Positions 6,300 through 13,057 of a stretch of DNA of 13,057 nucleotides are shown here, one piece after another (the first letter of the stretch is position 1; each line of letters opens with the position of its first letter). The stretch is from Phycisphaera sp. (GTDB taxonomy: Bacteria > Planctomycetota > Phycisphaerae > Phycisphaerales > Phycisphaeraceae). Position numbers and translations under genes: made by a program. Where the stretch lies: contig JARFRI010000130.1 of NCBI GenBank assembly GCA_029287335.1, positions 1 through 13,057 of the forward strand, read 5' to 3'. Under the pieces are notes generated by a model. That model had not been told where the DNA came from and did not search any database. It saw only the letters and a program-made list of their open reading frames with translations.

Positions 6300-6722
6300 A
6301 TGCAATTACTCCTTCTGATCCACGCCGCCGCAACGCTTTACATGGCCGGTCTCATCTGGTTCGTGCAGCTCGTCCACTACCCACTCATGGCCAAGGTCGG
6401 CCAGCAGCACTACAGCACCTACCAACAACTGCACGAACGCAAGACCACATGGGCCGTCGCGCCAGCGATGTTTATCGAACTAGGCTGCGCGATCTATCTG
6501 GTGATCGCATTGCCCGAAGGTGTCGCGGCGTGGCTGGCTTGGCTCGGCCTGGTTCTCGTGGTCCTGCTCTGGCTCAGCACGGCTCTCATTCAAGTCCCCT
6601 GCCACAAAAAACTCGGAGAAGGCTTCGATGCGAAGACCCATCAACAACTCGTCACCACCAACTGGCTCCGCACCGCGATGTGGTCGGCACGCGGGGCGAT
6701 TGCGCTGATGATGCTGACCTAG
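6300..6722 (+). CDS. Four-helix integral membrane protein of unknown function
   Basis: This 140-residue protein has four predicted membrane helices, near 3-25, 51-71, 76-98 and 122-139. Polar residues sit in or near helices: H27 in FVQLVHYPLM, H45, E60 in MFIELG and W122-R124 in NWLRT. The pattern (short inner-membrane protein, HYP after helix 1, H-x-x-T before helix 2, TNWLRT before helix 4) recalls uncharacterised bacterial membrane proteins, but no function is established. The ATG at 6300 has no ribosome-binding site because a repeat ends 6 bases upstream. Translation may depend on coupling or on repeat folding. The stop TAG (6720-6722) is the first triplet of the next repeat. Its position behind the SRPBCC gene suggests it serves the same light-responsive lipid programme. 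Confidence 0.8.
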   Translation: MQLLLLIHAAATLYMAGLIWFVQLVHYPLMAKVGQQHYSTYQQLHERKTTWAVAPAMFIELGCAIYLVIALPEGVAAWLAWLGLVLVVLLWLSTALIQVPCHKKLGEGFDAKTHQQLVTTNWLRTAMWSARGAIALMMLT

Positions 6723-6813
6723 CCGGAGACCTACGGGCTCCGGACAAGAGACCAGCAACTTCAAGTTTCGATCGCAACGGTATGCGCGTCCGGGGTCCGT
6801 AGGCCCCCGGCTA
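6720..6813. repeat. Paired inverted repeat (REP/BIME-like) overlapping both convergent stop codons
   Basis: Two 26-base arms (6720-6745 and 6788-6813) are reverse complements at 22 of 26 positions. Each arm is its own hairpin: CCGGAG/CTCCGG on the left, CCGGGG/CCCCGG on the right. The differences between arms are paired, so each hairpin is kept. The outer end of each arm is TAGCCGG, and that TAG is the stop codon of the membrane protein (plus) and of the zinc-ribbon protein (minus, 6811-6813). It probably acts as a two-way transcription end for convergent genes. Confidence 0.8.
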
Positions 6814-7350
6814 TTTCTCCGAATCCATCGAGTTGACCTCGGCCAGGCACTTATCGCACAGCACGCTGACGCTGCCATCCTCTTCGATCACATTCATATG
6901 CGGAACAAGGTCGTCCTTGGTGTGACCCTTACGCTTCGATGGGTTAACGTACTCGTCATCAAAGAGTGAAACTGCTTCGCAGACTTCACAAACGCGTCCG
7001 TTCTTTTTGAGTTGCGTCATCACCCGGTTGTAGCTGTTCAGGCCGGTGATGAGTAGCAGCCAAATCGGGATCAAGATAAACGGCCCGCCGCAACAAACAG
7101 CGCCAAGGAATGCGGAAATCACGCCAACAAAGGCGGGTCCAATCGACGTCAAATGATCCCAATTAACGATCAGCGCCGCAATCAAGATCACCAGCCCCGC
7201 GATAAAGACCGGGATCGCGCCAATCAGGTAAGCGGTCAGTAGAAACTTGCGACGACTAATCGAACGCTTCCGCCAACGCGCAAGGTCTTTTCGAGTGTTG
7301 ATCCGAGAAGCTTCTTCAAGTTCACGCGCAACCTCGAGAACATCAGCCAT
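6811..7350 (-). CDS. Small membrane protein with a zinc-ribbon-like C-terminal domain
   Basis: This 179-residue protein is not assigned to a family. Residues 1-35 are charged and helical. Hydrophobic segments occupy about 36-62 and 70-104, so two or three membrane passes. The cytoplasmic-looking C-terminal part has two Cys pairs, C121-x-x-C124 and C165-x-x-C168, spaced like a treble-clef or zinc-ribbon site. The CC pair at 86-87 lies in the second hydrophobic stretch. The ATG at 7350 follows the ABC ATPase stop by 4 bases and has TTGAGG upstream, so the two are co-transcribed. No role in transport can be shown. The stop codon comes from the repeat at 6720-6813. Confidence 0.75.
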   Translation of the reverse strand: MADVLEVARELEEASRINTRKDLARWRKRSISRRKFLLTAYLIGAIPVFIAGLVILIAALIVNWDHLTSIGPAFVGVISAFLGAVCCGGPFILIPIWLLLITGLNSYNRVMTQLKKNGRVCEVCEAVSLFDDEYVNPSKRKGHTKDDLVPHMNVIEEDGSVSVLCDKCLAEVNSMDSEK

Positions 7351-7354
7351 TCAC

Positions 7355-8443
7355 TCAATCCTCAAACCCATGCACGCTCACAAAGTGCCCTGGCTCGCCG
7401 GGCACTTCTTTCAGCGGCGGACGATCCAGCAGGCTGGAGCGCGTGACGAACTCGATGCCCTCCATCGCTTCTGCTTCCATCTCAGCCTTCTCTTCCGCCG
7501 TGGTCTCGATCGAGTGCGTTCTGCCCTCGGCTTCATCGGTGAAGTAACTGATCGGGCTGGGCACATCGCCCAGCAACATGATCCGCTTCTTCTCGCGGTT
7601 GGGGTCGGGGCTGGGTGCGGCCGACAACAAGGCACGCGTGTAAGGATGCACCGGGTTTTTATACAGCGTGTCACGGTCGGCGATCTCGACGATCTTTCCC
7701 AGGTACATCACCGCGATGCGATCGCAGAAGTGCTCGACCACCGCGAGGTTGTGCGCGATGAACAGGTACGACAAGTTGAACTCGTCCTTGAGGTCCTGCA
7801 TTAGGTTGAGCACTTGTGATTGGACGGACACATCGAGCGCGGAGACGGGTTCGTCGCAGACGATGAACTTGGGCTCAAGGGCTAGCGCTCGGGCGATGCC
7901 GATGCGCTGCTTTTGTCCGCCGGAGAATTCGTGGGGATAGCGGTCGTAGTGCTGGGGCTGCAGACCGACCTTGTTGAGCAGGTCTCGGACGCGGTTTTCG
8001 AGGGCTTGCCCGCTGAGGATCTTGTGGACCTTGAGTGGTTCGCCGATGATTCTGCCGACGGTCATACGTGGGTTCAATGAGCCGCCGGGGTCTTGGAAGA
8101 TGATCTGCATCTCTTTGCGGAGCTGCTTCATGCGTGAGCTTGAGGCGCTTAGGACGTCTTCGCCGTCGAAGAGCACGCTGCCCGCAGTGGCGTCGATGAG
8201 TCGGAGGATGGATCGGCCGACGGTGGACTTACCACAGCCCGATTCGCCGACGAGTCCAAGCGTCTCGCCCTGGTGGACGATGAAGGAGACGTCGTCGACG
8301 GCTTTAACGTTGCCGACTTGCGTGCGGAGCAGGCCACGCTTGACCGGGAAGTAGGTCTTGAGGTTGCTGACCTGCAAGAGCGGCTTGGCGGTCGGGGTCG
8401 TGACGGATGGGGCGAGCTGCGTGGCGGTGGTCATGGATGACAT
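7355..8443 (-). CDS. Oligopeptide/dipeptide-type ABC transporter ATP-binding protein (OppF/DppF-like)
   Basis: This ATPase subunit energises uptake of peptides or similar solutes. With the start at 8443 it has 362 residues. It shows Walker [10 protein letters not shown] (66-74), the Q-loop in [13 protein letters not shown] (Q117), the signature SGGQKQR (174-180), Walker [12 protein letters not shown] with E198, and the switch H231. [12 protein letters not shown] and GDVPSPI (292-298) mark the oligopeptide-transporter C-terminal domain. The usual cysteine motif after GDVPSPI is missing, replaced by an acidic segment rich in Glu and Ala (about 300-330). No permease, binding protein or partner ATPase is nearby, so partners must be encoded elsewhere. 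The start is uncertain: 8434, 8443 and 8491 (2 bases after the protease stop) are in frame and none has a clear ribosome-binding site. Confidence 0.92.
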   Translation of the reverse strand: MSSMTTATQLAPSVTTPTAKPLLQVSNLKTYFPVKRGLLRTQVGNVKAVDDVSFIVHQGETLGLVGESGCGKSTVGRSILRLIDATAGSVLFDGEDVLSASSSRMKQLRKEMQIIFQDPGGSLNPRMTVGRIIGEPLKVHKILSGQALENRVRDLLNKVGLQPQHYDRYPHEFSGGQKQRIGIARALALEPKFIVCDEPVSALDVSVQSQVLNLMQDLKDEFNLSYLFIAHNLAVVEHFCDRIAVMYLGKIVEIADRDTLYKNPVHPYTRALLSAAPSPDPNREKKRIMLLGDVPSPISYFTDEAEGRTHSIETTAEEKAEMEAEAMEGIEFVTRSSLLDRPPLKEVPGEPGHFVSVHGFED

Positions 8444-8493
8444 GATAACGGGTGGGAATAGCCGGGTTACCGCGAGTAATGAGGCAGACATAC

Positions 8494-10002
8494 TTAACGC
8501 GTATCGAGCTCGACTTGGCGTGACTCGAATCGACCTTCGCCCAGCGGGTTCCACTGCTTGAGCGTCAGGCTCAGCGTGTCGCCATTCACACCTCGCAGCG
8601 CATCAGCCAGCGTCAGCAGGTCATACACGGGAGAGCCTTGCACACCGGTGATGATGGACATGCGTTGGACGCCGAAGCGGTCGGCCGACGAGCCGTCTTC
8701 GATCAGCCGTACCAATACGCCCGGGGTATACGCCCATCCCAATCGCGAGGCCAGGCCCGGCGTGTACGTTTCAAATCGGCTTAATCCCGCATCCGTTGCC
8801 GGGCTGTCGGGACCCGCCTCGAACGGGTTGTCCAGTCGAGCCGGTGCCGAGAGCGAGCCGGTCTCGCGCGGGTCCATGACGAGCTGCACCCGTAGTGTGC
8901 GCATCCGACTGTCGCGCCAGATACGGATCGGCACTTCGGTGCCCGGCGGATGGGCGGATACCGCGATGCGCAGTTCCTCGGCCGAGCCGACCGCTTTACC
9001 GCCGACGTGCGTGACGATATCGCCAACCCGCATCCCCGCGTCCTGGGCCGGGCCGTCAGGTACCGGCTCACAAAGGACACCGCTGCCCTCGAAGCCCAGT
9101 TCCTGCCGGGTTGCGAAGTCGATGTCGTTGACGAAGACGCCGATGTACCCGCGTCGGACCTCGCCGTTGGAGATGAGTTGATCGACGACGTTGGCGATCA
9201 GGTCGACGGGGATGGCAAAGCCCAGGCCGGAGAACGTGGCTTGCGGGTTGCCTTCGACGGCGATGGCGGTGTTCATACCGATGACTTCGCCGCGGACGTT
9301 GGTTAAGGGCCCGCCGGAGTTGCCGGGGTTGATCGCGGCATCAGTCTGGATGTAGTTCTCATAGCTGTTGATGCGGGCGTCGTGGATGCGTCGGCCCGTT
9401 GCGCTGACGATGCCTTGGCTCATCGAGAAATCAAACTGAAATGGCGAGCCGACCGCGAACACGATCTCGCCTTGCTCTGCCGGCTGCGCCGCCAGCGCCG
9501 CAGGGATCAGGCCCGTGCGGTTGATCTTGAGCACCGCGATGTCGGTCTTCTTGTCTGTGCCGACGATGGTGGCGCGGTACTCGCCGCCGTCATCAAAGCG
9601 GACGACCGCCTGCTCGGCTCGGCCGCGGAGCAAATCTTCCACAACATGGTGGTTGGTGATGATGTAGTCGGTGTAGGTGTCCGGGTCGCTGGCGAAGTTG
9701 GGGAAGTGGCGATAGACCCAGCCCGAGCCGTTGCTGATCCCTTCGAGTCGACCCAGTCGCGGATCGCGTGCCAAGAGCGAGATGCTGGTGACGCTGGGGC
9801 GAACGACCTTGGCGACGTCTTTGAACGCATCAGACAATGTGAGGAGTGTCGGGTTCTCGACCAGGTCTTTGCGGACCTGTTCGATCTGCGCGCCTTCGTA
9901 TGATTTGGCGATCTGCCGAACCATCCCCGGGGCCACAAGCATCGCCAGCACGAGGGTGCCGAGCAACAACAACGTCGGGCCGTACCATCGGATGGATGAC
10001 AT
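8494..10002 (-). CDS. DegP/HtrA-like trypsin-family serine protease with PDZ domains
   Basis: This is a periplasmic or membrane-anchored protein quality-control protease of 502 residues. An N-terminal hydrophobic segment (9-27) acts as a signal anchor. The protease domain covers about 60-280 with the full triad: H119 in TNHHVV, D154 in TDIAVLKI and S229 in NPGNSGGP. A clear PDZ domain follows at about 285-378 ([32 protein letters not shown]). A second, weaker PDZ-like region lies at about 420-485 ([20 protein letters not shown]). The frame is open to 10206, but the ATG at 10002 is chosen for its AGGAG ribosome-binding site and the signal anchor that follows. It lies 67 bases behind panB and 50 bases (or 2, depending on start) ahead of the ABC ATPase. 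Length and layout are normal for the family. Confidence 0.95.
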   Translation of the reverse strand: MSSIRWYGPTLLLLGTLVLAMLVAPGMVRQIAKSYEGAQIEQVRKDLVENPTLLTLSDAFKDVAKVVRPSVTSISLLARDPRLGRLEGISNGSGWVYRHFPNFASDPDTYTDYIITNHHVVEDLLRGRAEQAVVRFDDGGEYRATIVGTDKKTDIAVLKINRTGLIPAALAAQPAEQGEIVFAVGSPFQFDFSMSQGIVSATGRRIHDARINSYENYIQTDAAINPGNSGGPLTNVRGEVIGMNTAIAVEGNPQATFSGLGFAIPVDLIANVVDQLISNGEVRRGYIGVFVNDIDFATRQELGFEGSGVLCEPVPDGPAQDAGMRVGDIVTHVGGKAVGSAEELRIAVSAHPPGTEVPIRIWRDSRMRTLRVQLVMDPRETGSLSAPARLDNPFEAGPDSPATDAGLSRFETYTPGLASRLGWAYTPGVLVRLIEDGSSADRFGVQRMSIITGVQGSPVYDLLTLADALRGVNGDTLSLTLKQWNPLGEGRFESRQVELDTR

Positions 10003-10069
10003 GCAAAGACTCCTGACGGGCGAAGGGCCCGCGTTATCTATACGAAGTGTAGGGGCAAAGGATCGGTAA

Positions 10070-10930
10070 TCAATCCTTACTGCGATAAACCCCGCCCTCG
10101 GCGAGGTATTGCCCCGATTCGACCTGCTTGCACCACTTGCTCGCGGCGTCTTGAATCGCTTGGCCCAGTTGAGCCAGCGGCGGGGCGAAGGGCGGCTGCC
10201 AATCACTCATGCCCAGCACATCCTGCAGCACCACGACGTGTCCATCGCAGCCCGGCCCGGCACCACAGCCGACGACCGGGATCCGTTCGCCGGTACGCGG
10301 GTGACGCGCCTTTTCCATAATCCGCTGGCTCACTTCATCGGGTACCGCCTCGACCAGCAACGCCGTCGCACCCATCGCGATCATGAGCTGGGCCGTATCG
10401 ACCAGCACGTCCGCATCTCGCTTGCTTCGGCCTGCGGCCTTGTACCCGCCATCGACGCGCACCTGCTGTGGTCGGCTACCAATATGCGCCACCACCGGCA
10501 CGCCCGCCTGCGCGAGCTTCTCGACTAGGCTCGCTGCGCTGCCATCGACTTCGAGCTTCACACAGTCCGCGCCCGCATCCTGCATAAACGCGATCGCGTT
10601 GCGTACCGCCTCGGCCTCGTCGGCTTGGTAGCTACCAAAAGGCATGTCCGCCATGATGAGTGCATTGGGCGCACCGCGACGCACCGCCGCGGTGAGTTCG
10701 AGCATGAACGGCATCTTGGCTGGCAGCGTCGAGTCGTGCCCGAGGATTAGCTGGGCCGCCGTGTCACCAACTAGGAAGCTGCTGACCCCGCCGCGCCAAA
10801 GCCACTTGGCCGTCGTCGCGTCGTAGCACGTGAGCATCGCGAAGGTCTGCCCGGCCTCGGCCCACTTGCGCCAATCCCGCAGCGTCACGCGTCGGTCCGG
10901 GCGCTGAGTTGTTTCAATCGTCGTCGTCAT
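10070..10930 (-). CDS. panB: 3-methyl-2-oxobutanoate hydroxymethyltransferase (ketopantoate synthesis)
   Basis: PanB moves a hydroxymethyl group from 5,10-methylenetetrahydrofolate to 2-oxoisovalerate, the first committed step to pantothenate and coenzyme A, in the cytoplasm. The 286-residue TIM barrel keeps the family landmarks: MLTCYDATTA (32-41), the metal ligand D56 in LVGDT, D95 in ADMPFGSYQ, KLE (125-127), the general base E194 in LLVEAVP and GAGPGCDG (223-230). Deviations are VGDT for VGDS, KLEVDG for the usual KLEGG, and H231 for the common Gln after CDG. It is therefore a divergent but apparently active PanB. The ATG at 10930 has no strong ribosome-binding site. No panC or panD is in the window. 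It is the first gene of the four-gene minus-strand run. Confidence 0.9.
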   Translation of the reverse strand: MTTTIETTQRPDRRVTLRDWRKWAEAGQTFAMLTCYDATTAKWLWRGGVSSFLVGDTAAQLILGHDSTLPAKMPFMLELTAAVRRGAPNALIMADMPFGSYQADEAEAVRNAIAFMQDAGADCVKLEVDGSAASLVEKLAQAGVPVVAHIGSRPQQVRVDGGYKAAGRSKRDADVLVDTAQLMIAMGATALLVEAVPDEVSQRIMEKARHPRTGERIPVVGCGAGPGCDGHVVVLQDVLGMSDWQPPFAPPLAQLGQAIQDAASKWCKQVESGQYLAEGGVYRSKD

Positions 10931-11102
10931 CGCCTAATTGTATTCCACCTGTCCCATGAAGCGCCTCGGCTTGCCACGAAAACCATTGATCGCATCTGCC
11001 AACCCCTACAACCCCTACGCCTTACCAATCCACCGCAACCCGCTAAACCGCCCGGCATCGGCATCCGATAAGTCAATGGAGGCACCAAAGAAAGGGCAAT
11101 CG

Positions 11103-12026
11103 ATGTCTGTGCAAACTCAGCAGTTCCGTGTCGTCGGCGTCAACACCCAGAGCGGCGAGGATGTCTCGGTGGTCATTGATGCCGCGACCAAAGCTGCTGC
11201 CGAGGTCAAGGCCGAGCAGATGCACATCGAAACGACCCACATCGTTCGCCTAAAAACAGATAGCCCTGAGCCACCCGACGAGCACGAACTCTTCTCTTCT
11301 GAGGCTGCCGAGGCCTTGGCCGGCAATCGCACGATCAATCTCGTCGAAGCATGTGTCTCGCACGAACAGAGTCAACCAGCCACACCGGCGGAGGCCGCTT
11401 CAGCGGCCGGGTCTTTCCCCACAAATCCCTCCAACCCGCCACCGCGTGAAGTCGTCGCCGCGATCACCCGCCCAAGCTACGCCGCGCCCGCCACCCAACG
11501 CGAGCACAACAACGATGAGGTCTCGGGCAGGCGTGCCTTCGCCCTCGTCTTGGTCGTGCTATTGGGGATCAGTGCGGGTGCCTACTTCGTCCTCGTCCAC
11601 CAACCCAACTCGACCAACGCGCAAGACCAAGACCTCGTCTTCGGGCAAGACCTCTTCAGCGATGTCCTTGAGCCAGCGGCTCTTGATCAGCCGAGTGAGC
11701 CCGTACGCGACGCCTTTAACAACCGCGCGACCAATCAGACTGCGAATACTAACAACCCGCCCATCGCGCCCGACCAACAGCTTCGGATCACGCCGCAAGT
11801 GGAATCAGCGGAGGCCGCTTCAGCGGCCGGGCCTTCAAAACCCAGCAAGTTAAAACTCCAATCCGTCGTCACTACGAACAAGGGCCGATTCGCCGTCATC
11901 AACGGCAAGCTCTACAAACAAGGCAGCGACATTGGCAGCGCCATCCTCGTCAGCGTCGCCGACGACTGGGTTCTCATCGAACGCGATGGCAAACAGTTCA
12001 CGCTGCACATTCAAGCGAAGAATTAA
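11103..12026 (+). CDS. Single-pass membrane protein with GspB-like C-terminal domain
   Basis: With the start at 11103 the protein has 307 residues. Residues 5-50 form a small alpha/beta module (FRVVGVNTQSGEDVSVVIDA). A Pro/Ala-rich cytoplasmic linker follows, then one membrane helix (about 144-166, ALVLVVLLGISAGAYFVLV), an Asn/Gln/Pro-rich periplasmic linker and a beta-rich end domain (250-307: FAVINGKLYKQGSDIGSAIL, then DDWVLIERDGKQFTLHI). The end domain resembles the INGK-x-y-x-x-G-D module of GspB/PilP-like secretion or pilus proteins; this is a pattern match. The segment AEAASAAG occurs twice (96-103 and 236-243), encoded by identical 24-base palindromic DNA. The ATG at 11103 is chosen for its AAAGG site; ATG at 11076 is an alternative. 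It may be an assembly or adaptor protein of a secretion or pilus system. Confidence 0.75.
   Translation: MSVQTQQFRVVGVNTQSGEDVSVVIDAATKAAAEVKAEQMHIETTHIVRLKTDSPEPPDEHELFSSEAAEALAGNRTINLVEACVSHEQSQPATPAEAASAAGSFPTNPSNPPPREVVAAITRPSYAAPATQREHNNDEVSGRRAFALVLVVLLGISAGAYFVLVHQPNSTNAQDQDLVFGQDLFSDVLEPAALDQPSEPVRDAFNNRATNQTANTNNPPIAPDQQLRITPQVESAEAASAAGPSKPSKLKLQSVVTTNKGRFAVINGKLYKQGSDIGSAILVSVADDWVLIERDGKQFTLHIQAKN
11388..11411. repeat. 24-base palindromic repeat inside a CDS, copy 1
   Basis: Identical to 11808-11831. Its core GGCCGCT-TC-AGCGGCC (11393-11408) is a seven-bp stem with a two-base loop. It is read in frame as part of AEAASAAG, in the cytoplasmic linker of the GspB-like protein. Confidence 0.8.
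11808..11831. repeat. 24-base palindromic repeat inside a CDS, copy 2
   Basis: Exact second copy of 11388-11411, 420 bases downstream in the same orientation and frame, again encoding AEAASAAG. It falls in the periplasmic linker just before the C-terminal domain. Flanking bases differ, so this is not a long tandem duplication. Confidence 0.8.
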
Positions 12027-12029
12027 TCT

Positions 12030-12112
12030 GTAGGGTGGGTGGAGTGCAACGATACCCACCGCACTATCCTTGATGATTCGTGGTGGGTATCGTTGCACTC
12101 CACCCACCCTAC
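12030..12112. repeat. Perfect 31-base inverted repeat between convergent genes
   Basis: The arms at 12030-12060 and 12082-12112 are exact reverse complements around a 21-base centre. Each arm begins GTAGGGTGGG at its outer end and can also fold alone (GGTGGGT with ACCCACC). The outer GTAG followed by a palindrome is typical of REP elements. It starts 3 bases after the stop of the plus-strand gene and ends 14 bases before the stop of the DUF1501 gene. It is likely also a two-way terminator. Confidence 0.8.
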
Positions 12113-12126
12113 GGGATCTGAATAAC

Positions 12127-13057
12127 TTACCCCTTCGCGATCGGTGTCAGATAGCCGACCGGTTTGTCTTGAGCCTTGTACTGCGGGAAGAAATCGGTCT
12201 TGTCCGCTTGGAAACCGAACAGGGAGTAAAGCGCCTCGGCAAACACGACGCGGAAGTCGACGTGGATCGGGAGGTCGCGACCCGCAATGAGAGCCTTTTT
12301 GTCCAGGCCCGTGTACTTGCCATAAATGTTGCCGCCCTTGACCATCCCGCCGACGGCCATCATGAAACCGCCTCGGCCGTGATCCGTGCCGCGGTTACCG
12401 TTCTCGTAAACCGTTCGGCCAAACTCAGACATCACCAGCACCATCGTCTTGTCCATGTGCGTGCCAAGATCATCGTGGAACGCGCGGATGGCCTCGGCCA
12501 AGACCGTGAGCATGTTGGCCATGGTGCCGTCGGTGCCGCCCTGGTAGGCGTGGTGGTCCCAGCCGCCGTAGTCGATCGCAGCGACCTCTAAGCCCTCGCC
12601 GGCCTTGATGACCTTGGCGATGTCGGCGAGTTGGCGGGCCAGGCGCGAGTCGGGGTACTTGCCGTTGGCCTGGCCGCGGACGATACCCTTGAGGTGGCGG
12701 AGCTTTTCGATGCTGTCTTCACCCGCCTCAGCGATGAACTGGTTGAGGTCGTCCTCGGCCTTTTCAATTGGCTTCACCGCTGCGCCGCCGCTGACGCGCG
12801 GGACATCCGGGTCCACGGGCGTGTCTTTCGCTTCTGGGATGCCGTTCATCTTGCGTGCCTCGGCATCACCTTCGCATGAATACATCCGCTCAAACGCGTT
12901 CATTGCTTTGTCGGCCCCGCCGGTCGGCACCGCCAGCACGGGGTACTGACCACGCAGCGACCTGGGCAGCGTCGGCTGCAAGGAGATCGCACGCAGCGCG
13001 CGGTCTGCGTTGGACTGCGTCGCGGTCAGATAGCGGTTGAGCCAGCCCTCGGTGACG
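12127..13057 (-). CDS. DUF1501 family protein (N-terminus cut by window edge)
   Basis: The frame is open from the stop at 12127 to the right edge and gives the last 309 residues. DUF1501 proteins are exported, sulfatase/alkaline-phosphatase-like proteins of unknown activity, abundant in planctomycetes. Signature segments are DYGGWDHHAYQ, LTVLAEAIRAFHDDL, VLVMSEFGRTVYENGNRGTD followed by HGRGG, and GGMVKGGNIYGKYTGL. The DHH, SEFGR and TDHG residues fit the conserved metal-site-like positions of the family. TTG at 12981 can be read as a start, but family-like sequence continues upstream of it (VTEGWLNRYLTATQSNADRA), so the true start is outside the window. The expected Tat/Sec signal peptide is not visible for that reason. 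It is often paired with a DUF1800 gene; any such gene would lie beyond the edge. Confidence 0.9.
   Translation of the reverse strand, partial: VTEGWLNRYLTATQSNADRALRAISLQPTLPRSLRGQYPVLAVPTGGADKAMNAFERMYSCEGDAEARKMNGIPEAKDTPVDPDVPRVSGGAAVKPIEKAEDDLNQFIAEAGEDSIEKLRHLKGIVRGQANGKYPDSRLARQLADIAKVIKAGEGLEVAAIDYGGWDHHAYQGGTDGTMANMLTVLAEAIRAFHDDLGTHMDKTMVLVMSEFGRTVYENGNRGTDHGRGGFMMAVGGMVKGGNIYGKYTGLDKKALIAGRDLPIHVDFRVVFAEALYSLFGFQADKTDFFPQYKAQDKPVGYLTPIAKG

Noticed and set aside
8781..9306. Alternative frames on both strands within the protease gene
   Set aside because: The triad and PDZ motifs fix the true frame; the others are shadows.
10003..10069. Possible separate promoter for the protease (CGTATAGATAAC upstream of 10002)
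   Set aside because: The -10-like TATAGA has no -35 at an acceptable distance, so it is too weak to call.
12605..12949. Plus-strand frame opposite the DUF1501 gene
   Set aside because: It is antisense to conserved DUF1501 motifs and has no recognisable product.

Overview
The window most likely comes from a planctomycete, probably of the Phycisphaerae type. This is inferred from a DUF1501 protein at the right edge, a cobalamin-binding regulator with the excisionase-like DNA-binding domain common in that phylum, moderately high GC, and many GC-rich palindromic repeats between genes. No rRNA, tRNA, CRISPR array, transposase or phage gene was seen. Species cannot be named from the sequence.

Left part (1-5567, all genes on the minus strand). 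A secreted protein runs off the left edge (1-540). After a 347-base gap with a perfect 28-base palindrome comes a lipid block: an acyl-CoA desaturase (888-1844), a COG2907-type FAD oxidoreductase (2106-3362) and a second acyl-CoA desaturase (3365-4489). The second desaturase and the FAD gene are separated by 2 bases. Upstream lies a CarH/LitR-like regulator (4629-5567) with the Wx9EH motif, the His that follows that Trp, and the lower-ligand His of the adenosylcobalamin photoreceptors.

Centre (5568-6813). A divergent promoter region (5568-5656) with back-to-back TATAAT boxes and phased TTCAT repeats separates the regulator from a plus-strand pair: an SRPBCC lipid-binding-like protein (5701-6201) and a four-helix membrane protein (6300-6722). 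Together, 888-6722 looks like a cobalamin-dependent, light-responsive membrane-lipid modification island. This is the main discovery candidate: no photolyase, carotenoid gene or cyclopropane synthase is present, and the proposed output is desaturation plus FAD chemistry on acyl chains.

Right part (6811-10930, minus strand). Four genes read in series: panB (ketopantoate synthesis), a DegP/HtrA-like serine protease, an OppF/DppF-type ABC ATPase lacking the usual cysteine tail, and a small zinc-ribbon-like membrane protein. They may be co-transcribed but share no obvious pathway.

Right end (11103-13057). A plus-strand single-pass membrane protein ends in a domain resembling type II secretion GspB-like proteins and contains two copies of a 24-base palindromic repeat in frame. 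It converges on the C-terminal part of a DUF1501 protein cut by the window edge.

Repeats. Paired inverted repeats resembling REP/BIME elements sit at 6208-6293, 6720-6813 and 12030-12112. In the 6720-6813 pair, the outermost TAG of each arm is the stop codon of the gene running into it.
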